NCBI GenBank assembly: GCA_012064415.1
Contig: SSNU01000077.1
Location: 76,849 to 140,848 of the forward strand
DNA length: 64,000 nt
Origin: Gyrodactylus bullatarudis
Lineage: Eukaryota; Platyhelminthes; Monogenea; Gyrodactylidea; Gyrodactylidae
Direction: 5' to 3'
Below the pieces are notes generated by a model. It was not told the origin of the DNA. It was given only the letters and a program-made list of their open reading frames with translations, and did no database searches. Position numbers and translations under genes: made by a program. Of the stretch, positions 1 through 10,539 are shown piece after piece (position 1 is the stretch's first letter; each line of letters starts with the position of its first letter).

Positions 1-222
1 ATAAAGAATGAAGATAAAATTATGTCGTCTACGTTTGTTGATAGCACAACTGAACAAATTTCAGCAATTATTGAGCCTCCTAGCAAGAAGTTGAAAATCA
101 TTGGACGAGAAAGATGCTCTATTTGTCCAAGATCCAGTGACAGAAAGACGAGCAAATCATGCTTTAAGTGTGGAACCAAAGTTTGTAATGATCATCTGAG
201 AATTATTTGTGAAAATTGTTGA
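1..222 (+). CDS. piggyBac transposase, C-terminal fragment
   Basis: The frame is open to the left edge of the window, so this is the end of a longer protein and the ATG at 22 is probably internal. The tail holds a cysteine-rich cross-brace: CSIC near the start, then CFKCG, a CNDH and a terminal CENC. This spacing is that of the C-terminal zinc-binding domain of piggyBac (PGBD/DDE_Tnp_1_7) transposases, which helps bind the element ends. A lysine-rich PPSKKLK stretch precedes it. The piggyBac end and TTAA target site lie 100 bp downstream, which supports the call. Whether the rest of the transposase is intact cannot be seen. Confidence 0.8.
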   Translation: MKNEDKIMSSTFVDSTTEQISAIIEPPSKKLKIIGRERCSICPRSSDRKTSKSCFKCGTKVCNDHLRIICENC

Positions 223-323
223 ATAAATAATTTATTAGTCGGAAATTTTCAGTGCTTTTGAATTGGGGTCATTTTGACCCCAGTATGACGAAATTGTGAT
301 TTTTCAAATATTTCGTTCGAGGG
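1..323 (+). mobile_element. piggyBac-family transposon, right end
   Basis: The transposase tail is followed by an untranslated stretch with a small palindrome (GGGGTC...GACCCC, about 266-283) and then the terminus CGTTCGAGGG ending at 323. The next four bases are TTAA (324-327), the target site piggyBac elements use. The terminal GAGGG matches the CCCTCG ends of the small piggyBac MITE at 12752. The left end lies outside the window. The element sits inside a LINE reverse transcriptase reading on the opposite strand. Confidence 0.8.
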
Positions 324-603
324 TTAATATAGAGCCCCATGGACTCAAGTGAATCTTTAAGTAGCGAGAAGTTGTGGTTGATTTTTATAATATCAAGGGA
401 GTTTTTCACCTTGAAGACGAATTTTAAATCGTCAGCGAACTTAAAAAGGGCACCCTCAGTACCCTCAGGGAGCTGAATATCAGCGAAACAAATATTGAAG
501 AGAAGAGGACCAATAGTGGAACCTTGAGGAACGCCAGAGTAAATGGGTTCAAGACCACTGGTGGTGTTATTAAATTCGACATATTGTAATCTATTACAAA
601 GTA
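324..603 (-). pseudogene. LINE (non-LTR) reverse transcriptase fragment, cut by piggyBac
   Basis: The minus strand reads as the palm of a non-LTR reverse transcriptase: YSGVPQGSTIGPLLF followed about 20 residues later by the catalytic FADDLK. The frame runs into the TTAA at 324-327 and stops matching where piggyBac begins, so piggyBac jumped into this LINE. Upstream on the minus strand (about 1250-1100) an ISKAFDKL motif recalls the preceding RT block, but about 450 bp of unrelated or decayed sequence separates the two, so the element is not functional. Jockey- or CR1-like clades are possible; I cannot decide. Confidence 0.65.
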
Positions 604-1955
604 ATTTTTTTTGTTAGAATAAAATCTATATTGAAAAAAAGGAAAATTAAACAAAATTCTAATGGAGGATACATATAAATAATAAATCTTTTGATGGTTC
701 ATAGTTATAAGGATGAAACATGAAAATTGAAAGTTTTTGATTGAAATCGAGTTGGCTTTGGGAGTAGGACATCTTTGATGGATTGGTATTGTAGGTAAAT
801 CTGAAAAGTTTAATCGAAAAGCCCCTGGTAGATCCTACTTAATGAAGATCAGGATATAGAAGAGAGTAGGTGTAGTCGATTTTAGATCGAAGATGTTTCA
901 TAATATTTTAAATTGAGTTTAGGTTGTCACAATTCGATAAGTCATACTTATCATTAAGTTCATTGAAGGTTGAGAGTAAGTAGTTATTTTCATAAGAAAT
1001 ATTTCTTAGATTGAAAGACATTTCGATTCTGATCGAAGATTCAAAGAATTTTTTAATGATGAAAGCATAACGGCGAACCCATAAGGGATTGAGGCCACAT
1101 GGTTAATTTGATGATATGGGGGTCAATTTTAAAAAGAATCAATTTTTGTTTAATAAAAGAAAATTTTAGCTTGTCAAAAGCCTTAGAAATATAAAGAGAA
1201 TATAAATAGAAATAAAAAGATAGGGGATAACACAGCTCGTAAAAAAACAAAAAAATTTTTCAGAAAATGGTGAAATTTAGATATGTTGTTCAGAATTTTA
1301 CGCTGATTACGAATATACAAAAATTTCTTATGGTATGTTGACTACTTTTTGAAATATACTTCTTTAAAGTTTTTTTCAAAGTTTTGTCGTCAGGCAAACA
1401 TTAGTTTGACATGACTTCTATAGTTTATATGCTAATGAGCTGATTGACATGTCATTCAATAGATAATTAAATTTACTTTAAAGTGGCAAATTTTGATATT
1501 CATCAGTTATACTGTTAAAAAGTTATCCATCAAAGACAAATTTAACAAGAAAAATCGTGTTTTTAAGTGCCCGATTTTCGCTTTCAATTTCAATTTACAT
1601 TTTTTGAGAGATATTAATCTAAGATCCAAATAACAGTACCTGAGGAACGATGAGCTTTGGTGAATAATGAATCGTGCAAATAACAGTCTTATATGACACC
1701 CAGCCCCTTATTTTGAAGGTCTTTTAATATTAAAGAAGATGAGGTGGATCATTTTTATTTATCGGTAATTCCTGGAAAGTTAGGTGAGTATTTGATTGCT
1801 TTAAATGAAAAAAGCTTTAGAATTAGAAATGTATTTTTTCATAACTATGTATGAAGCTTAAGAATTTATTCAATTTTGTATAAAGTTGGTTATATGAAAT
1901 GATATTTTGAGTTAGAATCAAGCCTTTTCGACTGAATAAATGATGAACAGAAATA
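604..1955. other. decayed intergenic/LINE-derived sequence
   Basis: AT-rich sequence with no supportable gene. The minus strand around 1100-1250 may be a decayed part of the LINE to the left (ISKAFDKL motif). The remainder shows no recognisable repeat ends. Confidence 0.4.
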
Positions 1956-2372
1956 CAGGTGAGGGACCCGCTTTCTTTACCATACTGCTCTAACCATCCA
2001 TTACGCCTTGGTTATATACCCTAAATCAGCTCGAACCAATGGGAGGGTGAGAAACTGTCAACCAATGAAATCCAAGTACATCAAATTTGTGAATTTCGTG
2101 GTACACTTTATGAATAATTACCATAACTATGACAAATTGATCTGAAGTTAATTAATTTTTAGATATTAATCATCAGAATTAAATCATTTCTATATTGAGA
2201 TGTTAAAAAATTTTGTACGTAGCTTCTACGAGGAGTTTGTTTTTTGGTCATCTTAGCGTAATGATTTTAGTATCATTAGATAGAGCACGATAAATAAAGC
2301 TGATTCAGGTATATAACCAAAGCGTAAGGGATGGTTAGAGCAGAATCGGAAAGAAAACGGATCCCTCACCTG
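1956..2372. mobile_element. pogo/Tigger-type MITE, 417 bp
   Basis: The element starts CAGGTGAGGGACCCGCTTTC and ends with the inverse, GGATCCCTCACCTG. Terminal inverted repeats run about 70 bp and share blocks such as GCTCTAACCATCC and TTGGTTATATACC. It is flanked on both sides by TA (1954-1955 and 2373-2374), the target site of Tc1/mariner-pogo elements. The ends resemble those of the large Tigger element at 18993-25889, whose transposase could have mobilised it. There is no coding capacity. Confidence 0.85.
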
Positions 2373-2526
2373 TAATTGATACATATGTTTTTATTAAAAG
2401 TTTATTTTCATCTAGATCTAATCATAACTTTTAAATTAAAATTTAAAAAATTGCTTTCAACTAAATTTTGAATGAATCGAAAATTTTAAAAGAATGAAAA
2501 ACATATATTCAAGATTGGCCTGAATT

Positions 2527-3197
2527 TTATTTATTGAGTTCACGAATAATTTTCTTTGTTGCTTTAGGCAAATGCAGTTCTAGCTTCATGCCTTTTTCAG
2601 CTTCAATAGTTTTCATAAGTATCAGATATGCATTTGAAAAGGGGCCTACAGTAATACAATGATCCTCTTTGAAAAGATTTCTTAGATTCATTTCGATATC
2701 TTTGATGCTCATTTTGTGTGACTTGACTTCTTTTAAAGCATTGTATTCTTCCCGGAAAAACGTTTCAATTTCTTCCTCTATATGAAGGTTGATACAAGCC
2801 TCAATCAAACCTTTCATTCCCTCTTTGAATTCTTCAATGATTTTCTCAAAACATCTAAATACTTCAATATTTCAGTGTAAAGAAATTCAAACTCGTGAAC
2901 AAATCCAGTCAAGATGAAAATGAAAATTACAATGAGGATATTTTTACACTTTTCCTTTTCAGATTTGAGAGTGTATTTGAAATAATTATTCCATAAAGCC
3001 AGGCTGAATTTCTTTTGCAATAAATCTTTCAAATATTCCTTAATTCTTACTGATTGCAATTTTTCTATTTCTGTTTTTAAAATCTCTTTATTCCGATCAA
3101 GCCTCATTGCTTCTGTACAAGTGAATAATCTAGTCGCTGCAACTTCTATCATTTGGTTGTGATTAAGCAGATCGATTTGTCCAAGAACATGCTCCAT
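2527..3197 (-). pseudogene. orphan family member, subfamily B, frameshifted
   Basis: Two overlapping minus-strand frames (3197-2814, then 2817-2527) together match the intact subfamily B protein at 13690-14367. Shared features are a hydrophobic block NILIVIFIFIL, the segment GLIEACINL and a charged C-terminus. The first frame loses similarity about 20 codons before its stop, while the second frame is already homologous upstream of its ATG (FEKIIEEFKEGMKG). A single-base indel near 2840-2870 therefore best explains the break, rather than two overlapping genes. No function is known for this family; it is mostly helical with one hydrophobic segment. Confidence 0.6.
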
Positions 3198-3394
3198 TCA
3201 GAAAAACTTTTCAAATTAGCCTTGCTCAAATTAATTCGGTTGATTTTAAATACATTTGAATGCGTAGATAAAAAAATTTCGACAGTATTGATTGCAAATA
3301 GAAGATAAGGAATAAATTACACATATTTATTTTAGGTTATTTATTATAGGTTATTTATAATAAAATGGTAATTGACTATAACGCTGTTCGCTTG

Positions 3395-3616
3395 CTACAT
3401 GACTAATAGTCTTTTGGCTTGTATTGGTCTATGTGTAGAAAAAGAAAGGGGAGAAAAAGTTGTAGTATTTCTTAAAGAATAAGAATTATAAAAATTATAG
3501 TGATTGTTATTGCAATCAGAATTATTAGAGTAATAGCTCTGATAATATAATTTATCACTTGAAAGAAAATTTAAAGGGTTAATTCCAAAATTCACCCCAA
3601 AGGAAATTTTTTCCAA
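3395..3616 (-). other. Tyr/Asn-rich open frame without ATG, copy 1
   Basis: An open minus-strand frame with no ATG at its start (it opens from TTG). It is rich in tyrosine, asparagine and serine, with an SSDKLYYQS motif, a run NNNHYNFYNSY, then NTTTF. The frame at 10003-9815 has the same layout (PSDELYYQS, NNHYPYNF, NTTPSS), so two copies share a real ancestor. Both lie a few hundred bases upstream of an orphan-family gene on the same strand. It may be a remnant of a mobile-element protein or a lost exon. I do not recognise it. Confidence 0.4.
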
Positions 3617-3619
3617 AAA

Positions 3620-4210
3620 TCACCCCAAATATTTTTTTATAAATGATTATAAATAAGAAATAATTTAATTTAATTATTTCTCTACCCCTTTTTCCAGCGC
3701 TTGATATTTTACGGCTTTTGCATGGTCTTTCATATTTTAACCTTCAAGTTCCGATCAGATTTTCGACGTCACGGAGCATGATAATCTCCGAGTAAGCTGC
3801 TTTCAAGGAGATTATTTTGTATTCATGTGGGGCATACTTTTTAAAAACAACTTCTGGCTTTTGTCTGAAAGTCTGCCACGGCATACAGATGTTAATAGGG
3901 ATATTCATTAATTTTTGTTACTTCTACAAGGACATTAGAGTTTGGTGAAGTTAACAACTCTTCTTATTTCACAATTTCGATCTTGAGAAACAAGAAATAA
4001 ATCTTCTACAACCTTAGAAAATAGGTTTTCAAACCTTCTCAACACTTTTAAAATATTTGACTACATTTTCAAAAATTCACCCTTCTTAAAGTAACTTTGG
4101 AATCTTTCAGTTCAGGTTATCGTTCGAAAAAGTGTTGTGTACCGATCAATGAATTTAAATTATTTAAATTAAAGCCTCATTGTTGACTTCTATCTCTGTT
4201 CTGAGTCTTT
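3620..4210. other. no gene seen
   Basis: AT-rich spacer between a Tyr/Asn-rich frame and a foldback MITE. No convincing coding frame, RNA gene or repeat boundary. Confidence 0.4.
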
Positions 4211-4214
4211 CTCT

Positions 4215-4905
4215 AGATGTCGAGATTTTTGACTTTTTGAAGATATGGGAGTATATGATTTTTACAGAAATCTCGATTTTTTCATCAAAATTTGAATCTG
4301 TTAAAGATTTTTTGGAATCCTACTCATGTTGCCCTCTTTTACCAGTTGAAGAAAAAAATATGAAAAATATGGTCAGATTTCAGTTTGGCGCCAAAATCCC
4401 ATTTTTTCAAACTTTGAACTGAAATTTTTTATTGATTTGAAAGTTGGAAGGTGATCTAAAGATTTTTTAAAGATTAGAATGAGACACAAAAATCAATTCA
4501 ACTGAATCTTATCTGATGCATAGCCTTATTATCGCCTCGGAGCTGAAATTAGATTTTTTTTCACTACTTGAAAATCAATGAAATTTCGATTATTCAAAAT
4601 CCCTCGAAAATGGGGTAACTGTCGGTTATTTGACGGTGCTAGTCAGCTTTCTGGTCTAATCTTTATCCTCAAAAACCTCTTTTGATCAATCTCCAACTTT
4701 CAAATCAATAAAAATTTTCGGTTCAAAGTTCGAAAAAAATGGGATTTAGAAGCCAAATTGAAATTTGAAAAATGTCCATATTTTTTTCAGAACTGGTAAA
4801 AGTAGGCAACATAAGTAGGATTCCAAAAAATCTTTAACAGATTCAAATTTTGATGAAAAAATCCAGATTTCTGTAAAAATCATATATTCAGAACTTCATA
4901 TGAAT
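4215..4905. repeat. foldback MITE, copy 1
   Basis: A roughly 690-bp sequence whose two halves are inverted copies of each other (about 4240-4450 against about 4670-4890). Shared blocks include GATTTTTACAGAAATCTCG, TTTTACCAGTTGAAGAAAAA and CCCATTTTTTC. A second copy with the same order of blocks lies at 45515-46175 inside intron 9 of the REPTOR gene. Translated frames in both strands here are shadows. Exact ends and target duplication could not be fixed. Confidence 0.7.
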
Positions 4906-5354
4906 CAACTTTACTTAAGTATTTCTATTAAAAGTCAATATTCATTCATCTCTATTGTTCATGTACAAAAATAATTGGGTTCGCAGTGTTGATCAAATTA
5001 GCTTTTTGACCTTTTTTGAATTTTCTGAAATTTATTATTTCAGTGTTTTTACTGATAAATTTTGCCTGGAGTGGTTTTTTCTAAATTTTTTACAATAGAA
5101 TATCCGATTGGTTCAGTTCTATTTAGTTTTTAATAGATTTAGAGACTGATATTATCAGTTTGAATTTAGCAAGAGAACTTGACTGACAAGTGAATACACA
5201 AACTTTTTTGAGGCTTTGAAAAATTTGACTAAAATCTTATTGAAAATTCTTCGGTATAGTAGACGAGTTAAAAATAAATTTCGCATAATAATAATAATAA
5301 CTGCATATTTAGTATTCTTTGAAAATAATTGGAAAGAAGTCAATATTTCAAAAT

Positions 5355-5993
5355 ATGAAACCAGTTATTCAAGAAATTTTGCATGGGAATAACTCAAATG
5401 AAATGATGAAAGTTGTATCGATACATTGGTTCAACATGCAATCGAAAAAACACTATTTTAAGCAAAAGACTCAATTGGTTAGTGAAATTGAAAAATTAGC
5501 ATCCACAAAAACAAAATCCTACCTGAAAAAGTTGCTAGACAGAGAGGAAAATTTTAGTTTCAGAAATTGGAGTGAGATTTACTGTCAAAGCGTAGAAGCA
5601 GAAAGGGTAAAGATCAGAAATATGCTGATAGTTGTATTTGTGCTATTGTTGAGTCTATTAACATTTAACGAGTGTTCCGAGGAAGGAAATATCCTCGAAA
5701 TGATAGATAGTTTCAAAAATGTATTCGATAATATGGATGAGGGCTTGAAAGAATTTGAACATTGTTGCATAGCCTCTCATCCAAATCAAGATTTTAAACA
5801 ATTTCTTACTAATAAGCAAATTCAATTCTCAAATCAGCTAAAATTAGATTTCAACCCTCAAAATCTCAGAGAAGAAATTAAACAAAAATTTAAAAACGAA
5901 GACGATTATTCTATATTCACTAAAATTTACTTGGTTCTATGCAAGATAACGCAGCTTAGAAATGTTTACATCACTGATGAAATAACTGTTTAA
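5355..5993 (+). CDS. orphan family protein, subfamily A (212 aa)
   Basis: Intronless frame. I chose the ATG at 5355 because it lines up with the starts of the copies at 9281 and 10537; the frame is open further upstream but without an ATG. The protein begins MKPVIQEILHGN. Conserved family blocks are SYLKKLLDREENFSFRNWSE, the hydrophobic segment NMLIVVFVLLLSLLTF, then NECSEEGN, and CCIASHPNQDFKQFL. The hydrophobic run of about 17 residues could be a membrane segment or a buried helix; there is no N-terminal signal peptide. AATAAA follows the stop directly. It is one of five related copies within 12 kb among transposons. Intact reading frames in three subfamily A copies suggest selection or recent spread. 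Function unknown; it resembles no family I can name. Confidence 0.6.
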   Translation: MKPVIQEILHGNNSNEMMKVVSIHWFNMQSKKHYFKQKTQLVSEIEKLASTKTKSYLKKLLDREENFSFRNWSEIYCQSVEAERVKIRNMLIVVFVLLLSLLTFNECSEEGNILEMIDSFKNVFDNMDEGLKEFEHCCIASHPNQDFKQFLTNKQIQFSNQLKLDFNPQNLREEIKQKFKNEDDYSIFTKIYLVLCKITQLRNVYITDEITV

Positions 5994-6784
5994 AGAATAA
6001 AAAAAATTATTTTCAAACTCCAGTTAATTATTTCATCAATAAACTCATAAAATAATTTTCTAAACCTCAAACTGTTTGTCTAATGCTGATCTCGAATAAC
6101 TGCCTCAAGTCTGACATCGATAAAAATATTGGATTTGAAAGCTGAAAAAGTGGAAATCTGGTGCATTCTCGAAATTCAAAAATTCGGTCAGATTGAATTA
6201 AAAAAATTTTTTTTTTAATTTCCACAACTTATTGGCTTATTTTAAAAATGGAATTCGAAAAATAATATTTTTACTAACTTTCCGGAAAAAATATTGAGTT
6301 TTATTTTAAAAAGTTAATCTTCATGTCAACAAGCTTTATGTTCCATTTCCTGGGTTTCATGATCATATCACTTGAGATCTGATGGACTGATTTTCTTGTT
6401 CTGTACAGTTTATACTCTTTTATCTTTCAAAATAAACTTTTCGAAGCTTGAATAAACGTAAACTTTATTCATACCAATTCAATATGTGATCCAAAACCCT
6501 AATTTTGATCTGAAGTGAAAACTGTCTAAGGCCTCTCTGATCCTTACAATAAAGCTTTAAAAACTCGATTTTCACACTTCTAAATGCTACCCTTAGAAAA
6601 ACGAGATAAACAGAAAAATAAGTGCACCGATGCGATTCACACCCGATTGCAATATGAAAGTAACGGAAACCGAATTTCTGATAGATTTTCAGTTTTCCAT
6701 AAACCGCTGTTTATCACTTTCTACAATTAATGGAAGAAAGAATATCTTTTTGGTAGATATATAAGAAAAGATTTTTTATTCACA
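5994..6784. other. no gene seen
   Basis: AT-rich spacer after the orphan-family gene, with an AATAAA just past its stop codon. No other supportable feature. Confidence 0.4.
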
Positions 6785-8105
6785 AAATGTACATTTCTTT
6801 ATGGTTCATCAGTAGTGACACATAAATAATGATAAAAGTTAAGAATTCATTGAAAATAATATTTTACAAATTTTGAAAGAAATATAGTAAAAGTTGAAAA
6901 ATATAAGAATATAATGTGAGCTGAAAAAACACCAAAACTCTTCAATAAATAGTAACAGTGAAGAGAAAAGTGAAAAAGCTCACATAGGCCAGGGTAATTG
7001 AAGATTATAAGAGTAATTTTTCTGAACACACAGGTTTGTCTTAAAGTGATTGATGAAAAATTTCTCCTTCACCCACAAATCTGTGCTGTCATCACCCGCA
7101 TTTTTATACAAAATTGAGAAATTAGAAATTGAAGCTTCATGATTCTCCTGTTTGATGTGTCTGGTCACAGCTGTATCCTTCTTGAGGTGATCGTTTGATC
7201 TTGTTGATAATTTCCTAATTGTACGTCCTATTTAAGAAGCTCCACAGTCGCATCGGAATTTGTAAATCAAAAGAGTCTTTTCTTCAGGTTTTAGTTAATC
7301 CTTATGAATCAAACTGAATAATCTTTGAGTTATAAATACAATTTTCAATTGCATATTATCATAGTGTTGATCGATAAGATTAACCAGTCGTCTCCTTACA
7401 TCATTACTGAAACCATCACCTTTAAAATTAAGTTTCATGAAGGTGGTTGTCTTCTCTCCTTCATTTCTGTCGACCCTTTCATCTACATCATCAGACATAT
7501 TGATGAATTTGTCAACAAATCTGTTGGGATAACCATTTTCATATAAACGTAATTTTGACTCTTCTATTTCTTTTGGCCTTTCCTCTGGACTAGCAATCCT
7601 TCTTATCCTCTTTCCTAGACCAATTACTAAGCCAACCTTATGAGATAGAGGACTGAAACTGGCATGATTCAGATATTTTCCATTATCAGTCTTCTTCTTG
7701 TAGATATTTCCTAGAATTGACCCCTTCCTTCCTAGTTAGTTTGACACTAGAAAAAATCGTCTACTGAAACATTAGGTTTCATCAAAATACAAGTGTCATC
7801 AACATATCTTATGTATAAATTAGTGAAAGTATTGATAGTATCAGACATTTTATTTAATTCTAACCAACCTAAGAAGATATCTGCTAAAAGTTGACTCAGA
7901 GGTTATCCCATAGCTATACCATCTTTTTGAATAAACACCTTGTTTTAGAAAGACAAAGGAACATTCATACAGCAAATCCTTACAAGATCTGCTATCTCAC
8001 TACTCTGTAGTTCAAAACCATCATGTTCATCAATAAAAGATTTAATAAAAGCAAGAGTCTCCTCAATAGGTACATTTGGAAATAAGGAACCTATATCTTG
8101 TTAAA
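6785..8105 (-). pseudogene. Penelope-like element copy 1, decayed RT + GIY-YIG
   Basis: The minus strand carries, in order, a decayed reverse transcriptase (blocks matching the better copy at 40-41.7 kb around 8100-7400) and a GIY-YIG endonuclease tail (7168-6980, KNAGDDSTDLWVKEKFFI, ending NLQLPWPM). Several stops and frameshifts break the frame. The non-coding end (about 6785-6975) is shared with copies at 22612, 35115 and 40145. PLEs encode a reverse transcriptase related to telomerase plus a GIY-YIG nuclease that nicks the target. This copy is dead. Confidence 0.75.
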
Positions 8106-8630
8106 AAATATTTCAATAATATTTTTTCCTCGTGTTCTTTTACACGATATATTCGAACACCAAAACAATGACAAATTTTCAAAATTCTATAATACCTTAA
8201 ATAAAATATGAAGTGGCTTTGAAAAATATTCAGATTTATGACTTTATAATTTTGATCTGGATCATGAAAAATTATTTTTGTTACCATTTTCTTGATCTTT
8301 GGGAAAAACAGTCCTCTTCAGTACTTTTTATGACTTGATGCCCTAGTGATGATGTAGAATTCTGTTTAATGTCTCTTTAAACCAAACATAAATGTTTTTA
8401 TCCATCGGGTTCATTTAGTATTCAGTATTTGAAATTGGAGCCACACTTTTCGCTTATTAACTTTTGCTCAAAACTTTTCAATTCTGTTTTTTAACAAAAA
8501 TATAGATTTTAACATTTTAATCGGCAATAGTTCGAATAAATTAATTTGCTGCCATAAATTCAACGCTTAAATAAATCCCTTATAATTTTCTATAAAACAA
8601 AAAGATAAACATTTTGAATTACAATTTTCT
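8106..8630. other. no gene seen
   Basis: AT-rich spacer between a PLE remnant and an orphan-family gene. Short frames on the minus strand have no family resemblance. Confidence 0.4.
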
Positions 8631-9281
8631 TTATCTGACAAGGATCATTCGATAAGGTGTAATAAGTTTTCTAATTTCTGCTATCTTTGAAAAGACAATA
8701 TCCAGTTTGACCATACGTAAGAATTCGTCACTTTCGTCATCAACTTTTACCCCAGTTCGAATTTCATCATAGATTAGTGAAATATCAGCAGTAAAATGCC
8801 TGCGATATCGAAGAGTTTGCTGTTTATTCTTGAGAAAATGGCAAAAATTTCTATTTTTATGAGAAACTGTACACATTTCCTCCAATTCCCTCAAGCCTCT
8901 AGGTAAATTTTCAATCACAAACCTATGACGGTCAATCATATCAATGATAAAACCTTCCTCTGAGAACCCGTTAAAGGTCAATAGACTCAATAGTAATATG
9001 AATATGACAATAATCATATTCCTGACTTTACATTTTTCTTCTTCCAGCGTTCCACTGTAAATTTCGCTCCATGTTCTGATGCTGAAATTCTCTTCTTTGT
9101 TTAACAACCTCATTAGGTAATTTTTTGTTTCCTCGGATGACAATTTGCTTATCTCGATAAAAATGCTTTGTTTTCTTGTAAGAAAACCCATGAAATTCTC
9201 TTTAAACCATTGTTTTGAAGCTATTTTCATCATAAGATCAGGACTATTACCATTCAACATTTCATCGATGACTAGTCTCAT
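8631..9281 (-). CDS. orphan family protein, subfamily A (216 aa)
   Basis: Intronless minus-strand frame starting MRLVIDEMLNGN at the ATG 9281, which aligns with the other copies. It shares with them NYLMRLLNKEENFSIRTWSE, the hydrophobic NMIIVIFILLLSLLTF followed by NGFSEEG, IIDMIDRHR and a basic C-terminus. Identity to the copy at 10537 is roughly 45% by eye, spread along the whole length, while the frame stays open, which looks more like a maintained gene than debris. About 200 bp upstream lies one arm of a mosaic palindrome whose other arm contains the start of the 10537 copy. Function unknown. Confidence 0.6.
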   Translation of the reverse strand: MRLVIDEMLNGNSPDLMMKIASKQWFKENFMGFLTRKQSIFIEISKLSSEETKNYLMRLLNKEENFSIRTWSEIYSGTLEEEKCKVRNMIIVIFILLLSLLTFNGFSEEGFIIDMIDRHRFVIENLPRGLRELEEMCTVSHKNRNFCHFLKNKQQTLRYRRHFTADISLIYDEIRTGVKVDDESDEFLRMVKLDIVFSKIAEIRKLITPYRMILVR

Positions 9282-9435
9282 TGCTATATGCAAGGTTGCT
9301 ATATTTCTGAAAAATTTTCAATTATCTATCTTAATTAATTAATTATGCAGTTAGTTTATACTTAATACGAACAAAATAAAAAATTTCTTAATTTTGAACA
9401 AAGCAGTTCTTCAGGGAGCTGTTCGGTATAGATTG

Positions 9436-9498
9436 TCTTCTATAGGGTTCGCTCGCTGCCTGACTAGGTTCTCTTCTGGTTTGTATTTGGCTACCTTC
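9436..9498. repeat. 63-bp direct repeat, copy 1
   Basis: Nearly identical to 9818-9880 in the same orientation, sharing GGTTCGCTCGCTGCCTGACT and the following CTCTTCTGGTTTGTATTTGG. On the minus strand it encodes the tail of the Tyr/Asn-rich frame. It abuts the left arm of the 9497/10539 inverted repeat. Confidence 0.8.
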
Positions 9499-9700
9499 AT
9501 TCTTGTATATCCTCTAAATAATTTAAAATTAAAATTTATTCTTCCGTTTACTTTCTATTGATCACTATGCAGTTATTTTTGTGCGAATTTTCTAGCCACT
9601 GAAGTTTAAATTTAAAATAATAGAAATTTAAAGTCGAAAAAATTTCATAAATCTTTATGTCTTTGACTGGTTTTATAATTTTCTATAATATGATCTGGAT
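9497..9700. repeat. palindrome left arm (pairs with 10337-10539)
   Basis: About 204 bp that is the reverse complement of 10337-10539 with only about one mismatch visible. The arm ends exactly on the sequence of the start codon of the orphan gene at 10537. The minus strand near 9755-9690 also encodes a piece of a PLE nuclease tail (AKHWADNPDHII), matching the fragment at 10072-10266. Confidence 0.85.
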
Positions 9701-9814
9701 TATCAGCCCAGTGTTTAGCTAATACTGACTTGTCTACCTATACCTTTTTAATGGTATTTTTGCATTATTTACACTTATAGTCTAAAATGAGTGAAATATG
9801 TAAGTAGAAATTTT

Positions 9815-10003
9815 TTATCTTCTATAAGGTTCGCTCGCTGCCTGACTAGGTTCTCTTCTGGTTTGTATTTGGCTACCTTTAGGACTATAAAAAAGAAAAG
9901 ACGACGAGGGTGTAGTATTAAAAGAGTTTAAAAAATTATAAGGATAGTGATTATTATAATAATCAGAATTATTATAAGAGTTATAATGACTCTGATAATA
10001 CAA
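9815..10003 (-). other. Tyr/Asn-rich open frame without ATG, copy 2
   Basis: Open minus-strand frame starting from a TTG and open further upstream. Motifs: SDELYYQSHYNS, NNSDYYNNHYPYNF, NTTPSSSFLFY, then a basic tail ending PYRR. It is homologous to the frame at 3616-3395. An inverted partial copy of its second half lies at about 10254-10336, and its tail is repeated directly at 9436-9498. The protein status is uncertain because neither copy has an ATG. Confidence 0.4.
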
Positions 10004-10071
10004 TTCATCACTCGGAAAAACATTTAAATTAAAGTTATTATAAAAACATTTAGATTACCCTGATAAAAATA

Positions 10072-10266
10072 GTTTTGGTAGAAAAATCAGCTCAAGCTAA
10101 ACACTGGACTGATCACCCAGATCATATAATAGATTTTGAAAATGGAAAAAGTCTAGGTAACATGAAAAATAAATATAAAAATATGATCCTGGAATCTATA
10201 GAAATTAAACTGAATAAGGTTATCAATGGAAATAAAACAGACATAAATATATATAAACTCTTTTAA
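10072..10266 (+). pseudogene. PLE-type GIY-YIG C-terminal fragment
   Basis: Open frame without an ATG reading VEKSAQAKHWTDHPDHIIDF and ending in LNKVINGNKTDINIYKLF. The block (H..IDFEN..., then LESIEIKLNK) is the usual end of GIY-YIG nuclease domains in reverse-transcriptase elements. It lies between the two halves of the mosaic palindrome. Only the last 60 or so codons are present. Confidence 0.5.
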
Positions 10267-10336
10267 TACTACACCCTCGTCGTCTTTTCTTTTTTATAGT
10301 CCTAAAGGTAGCCAAATACAAACCAGAAGAGAACCT
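10254..10336 (+). repeat. inverted copy of Tyr/Asn-rich frame tail
   Basis: Reverse complement of about 9850-9931, with shared CTACACCCTCGTCGTCTTTT. It is directly followed by the 10337-10539 arm, so two separate inverted segments have been joined. Confidence 0.8.
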
Positions 10337-10539
10337 ATCCAGATCATATTATAGAAAATTATGAAACCAGTCAAAGACATAAAGATTTATGAAATTTTTT
10401 CGACTTTAAATTTCTATTATTTTAAATTTAAACTTCAGTGGCTAGAAAATTCGCACAAAAATAACTGCATAGTGATCAATAGAAAGTAAACGGAAGAATA
10501 AATTTTAATTTTAAATTATTTAGAGGATATACAAGAATG
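10337..10539. repeat. palindrome right arm
   Basis: Reverse complement of 9497-9700. It supplies the whole visible 5' flank and the ATG of the orphan gene at 10537. Confidence 0.85.

Noticed and set aside
2814..2817. ATGA overlap of stop and start, as in bacterial translational coupling
   Set aside because: The window is eukaryotic and the homologous copy at 13690 is one continuous frame, so an indel explains it better.
4180..4422. 80-codon plus-strand frame
   Set aside because: Falls within a foldback MITE whose second copy does not keep the frame.
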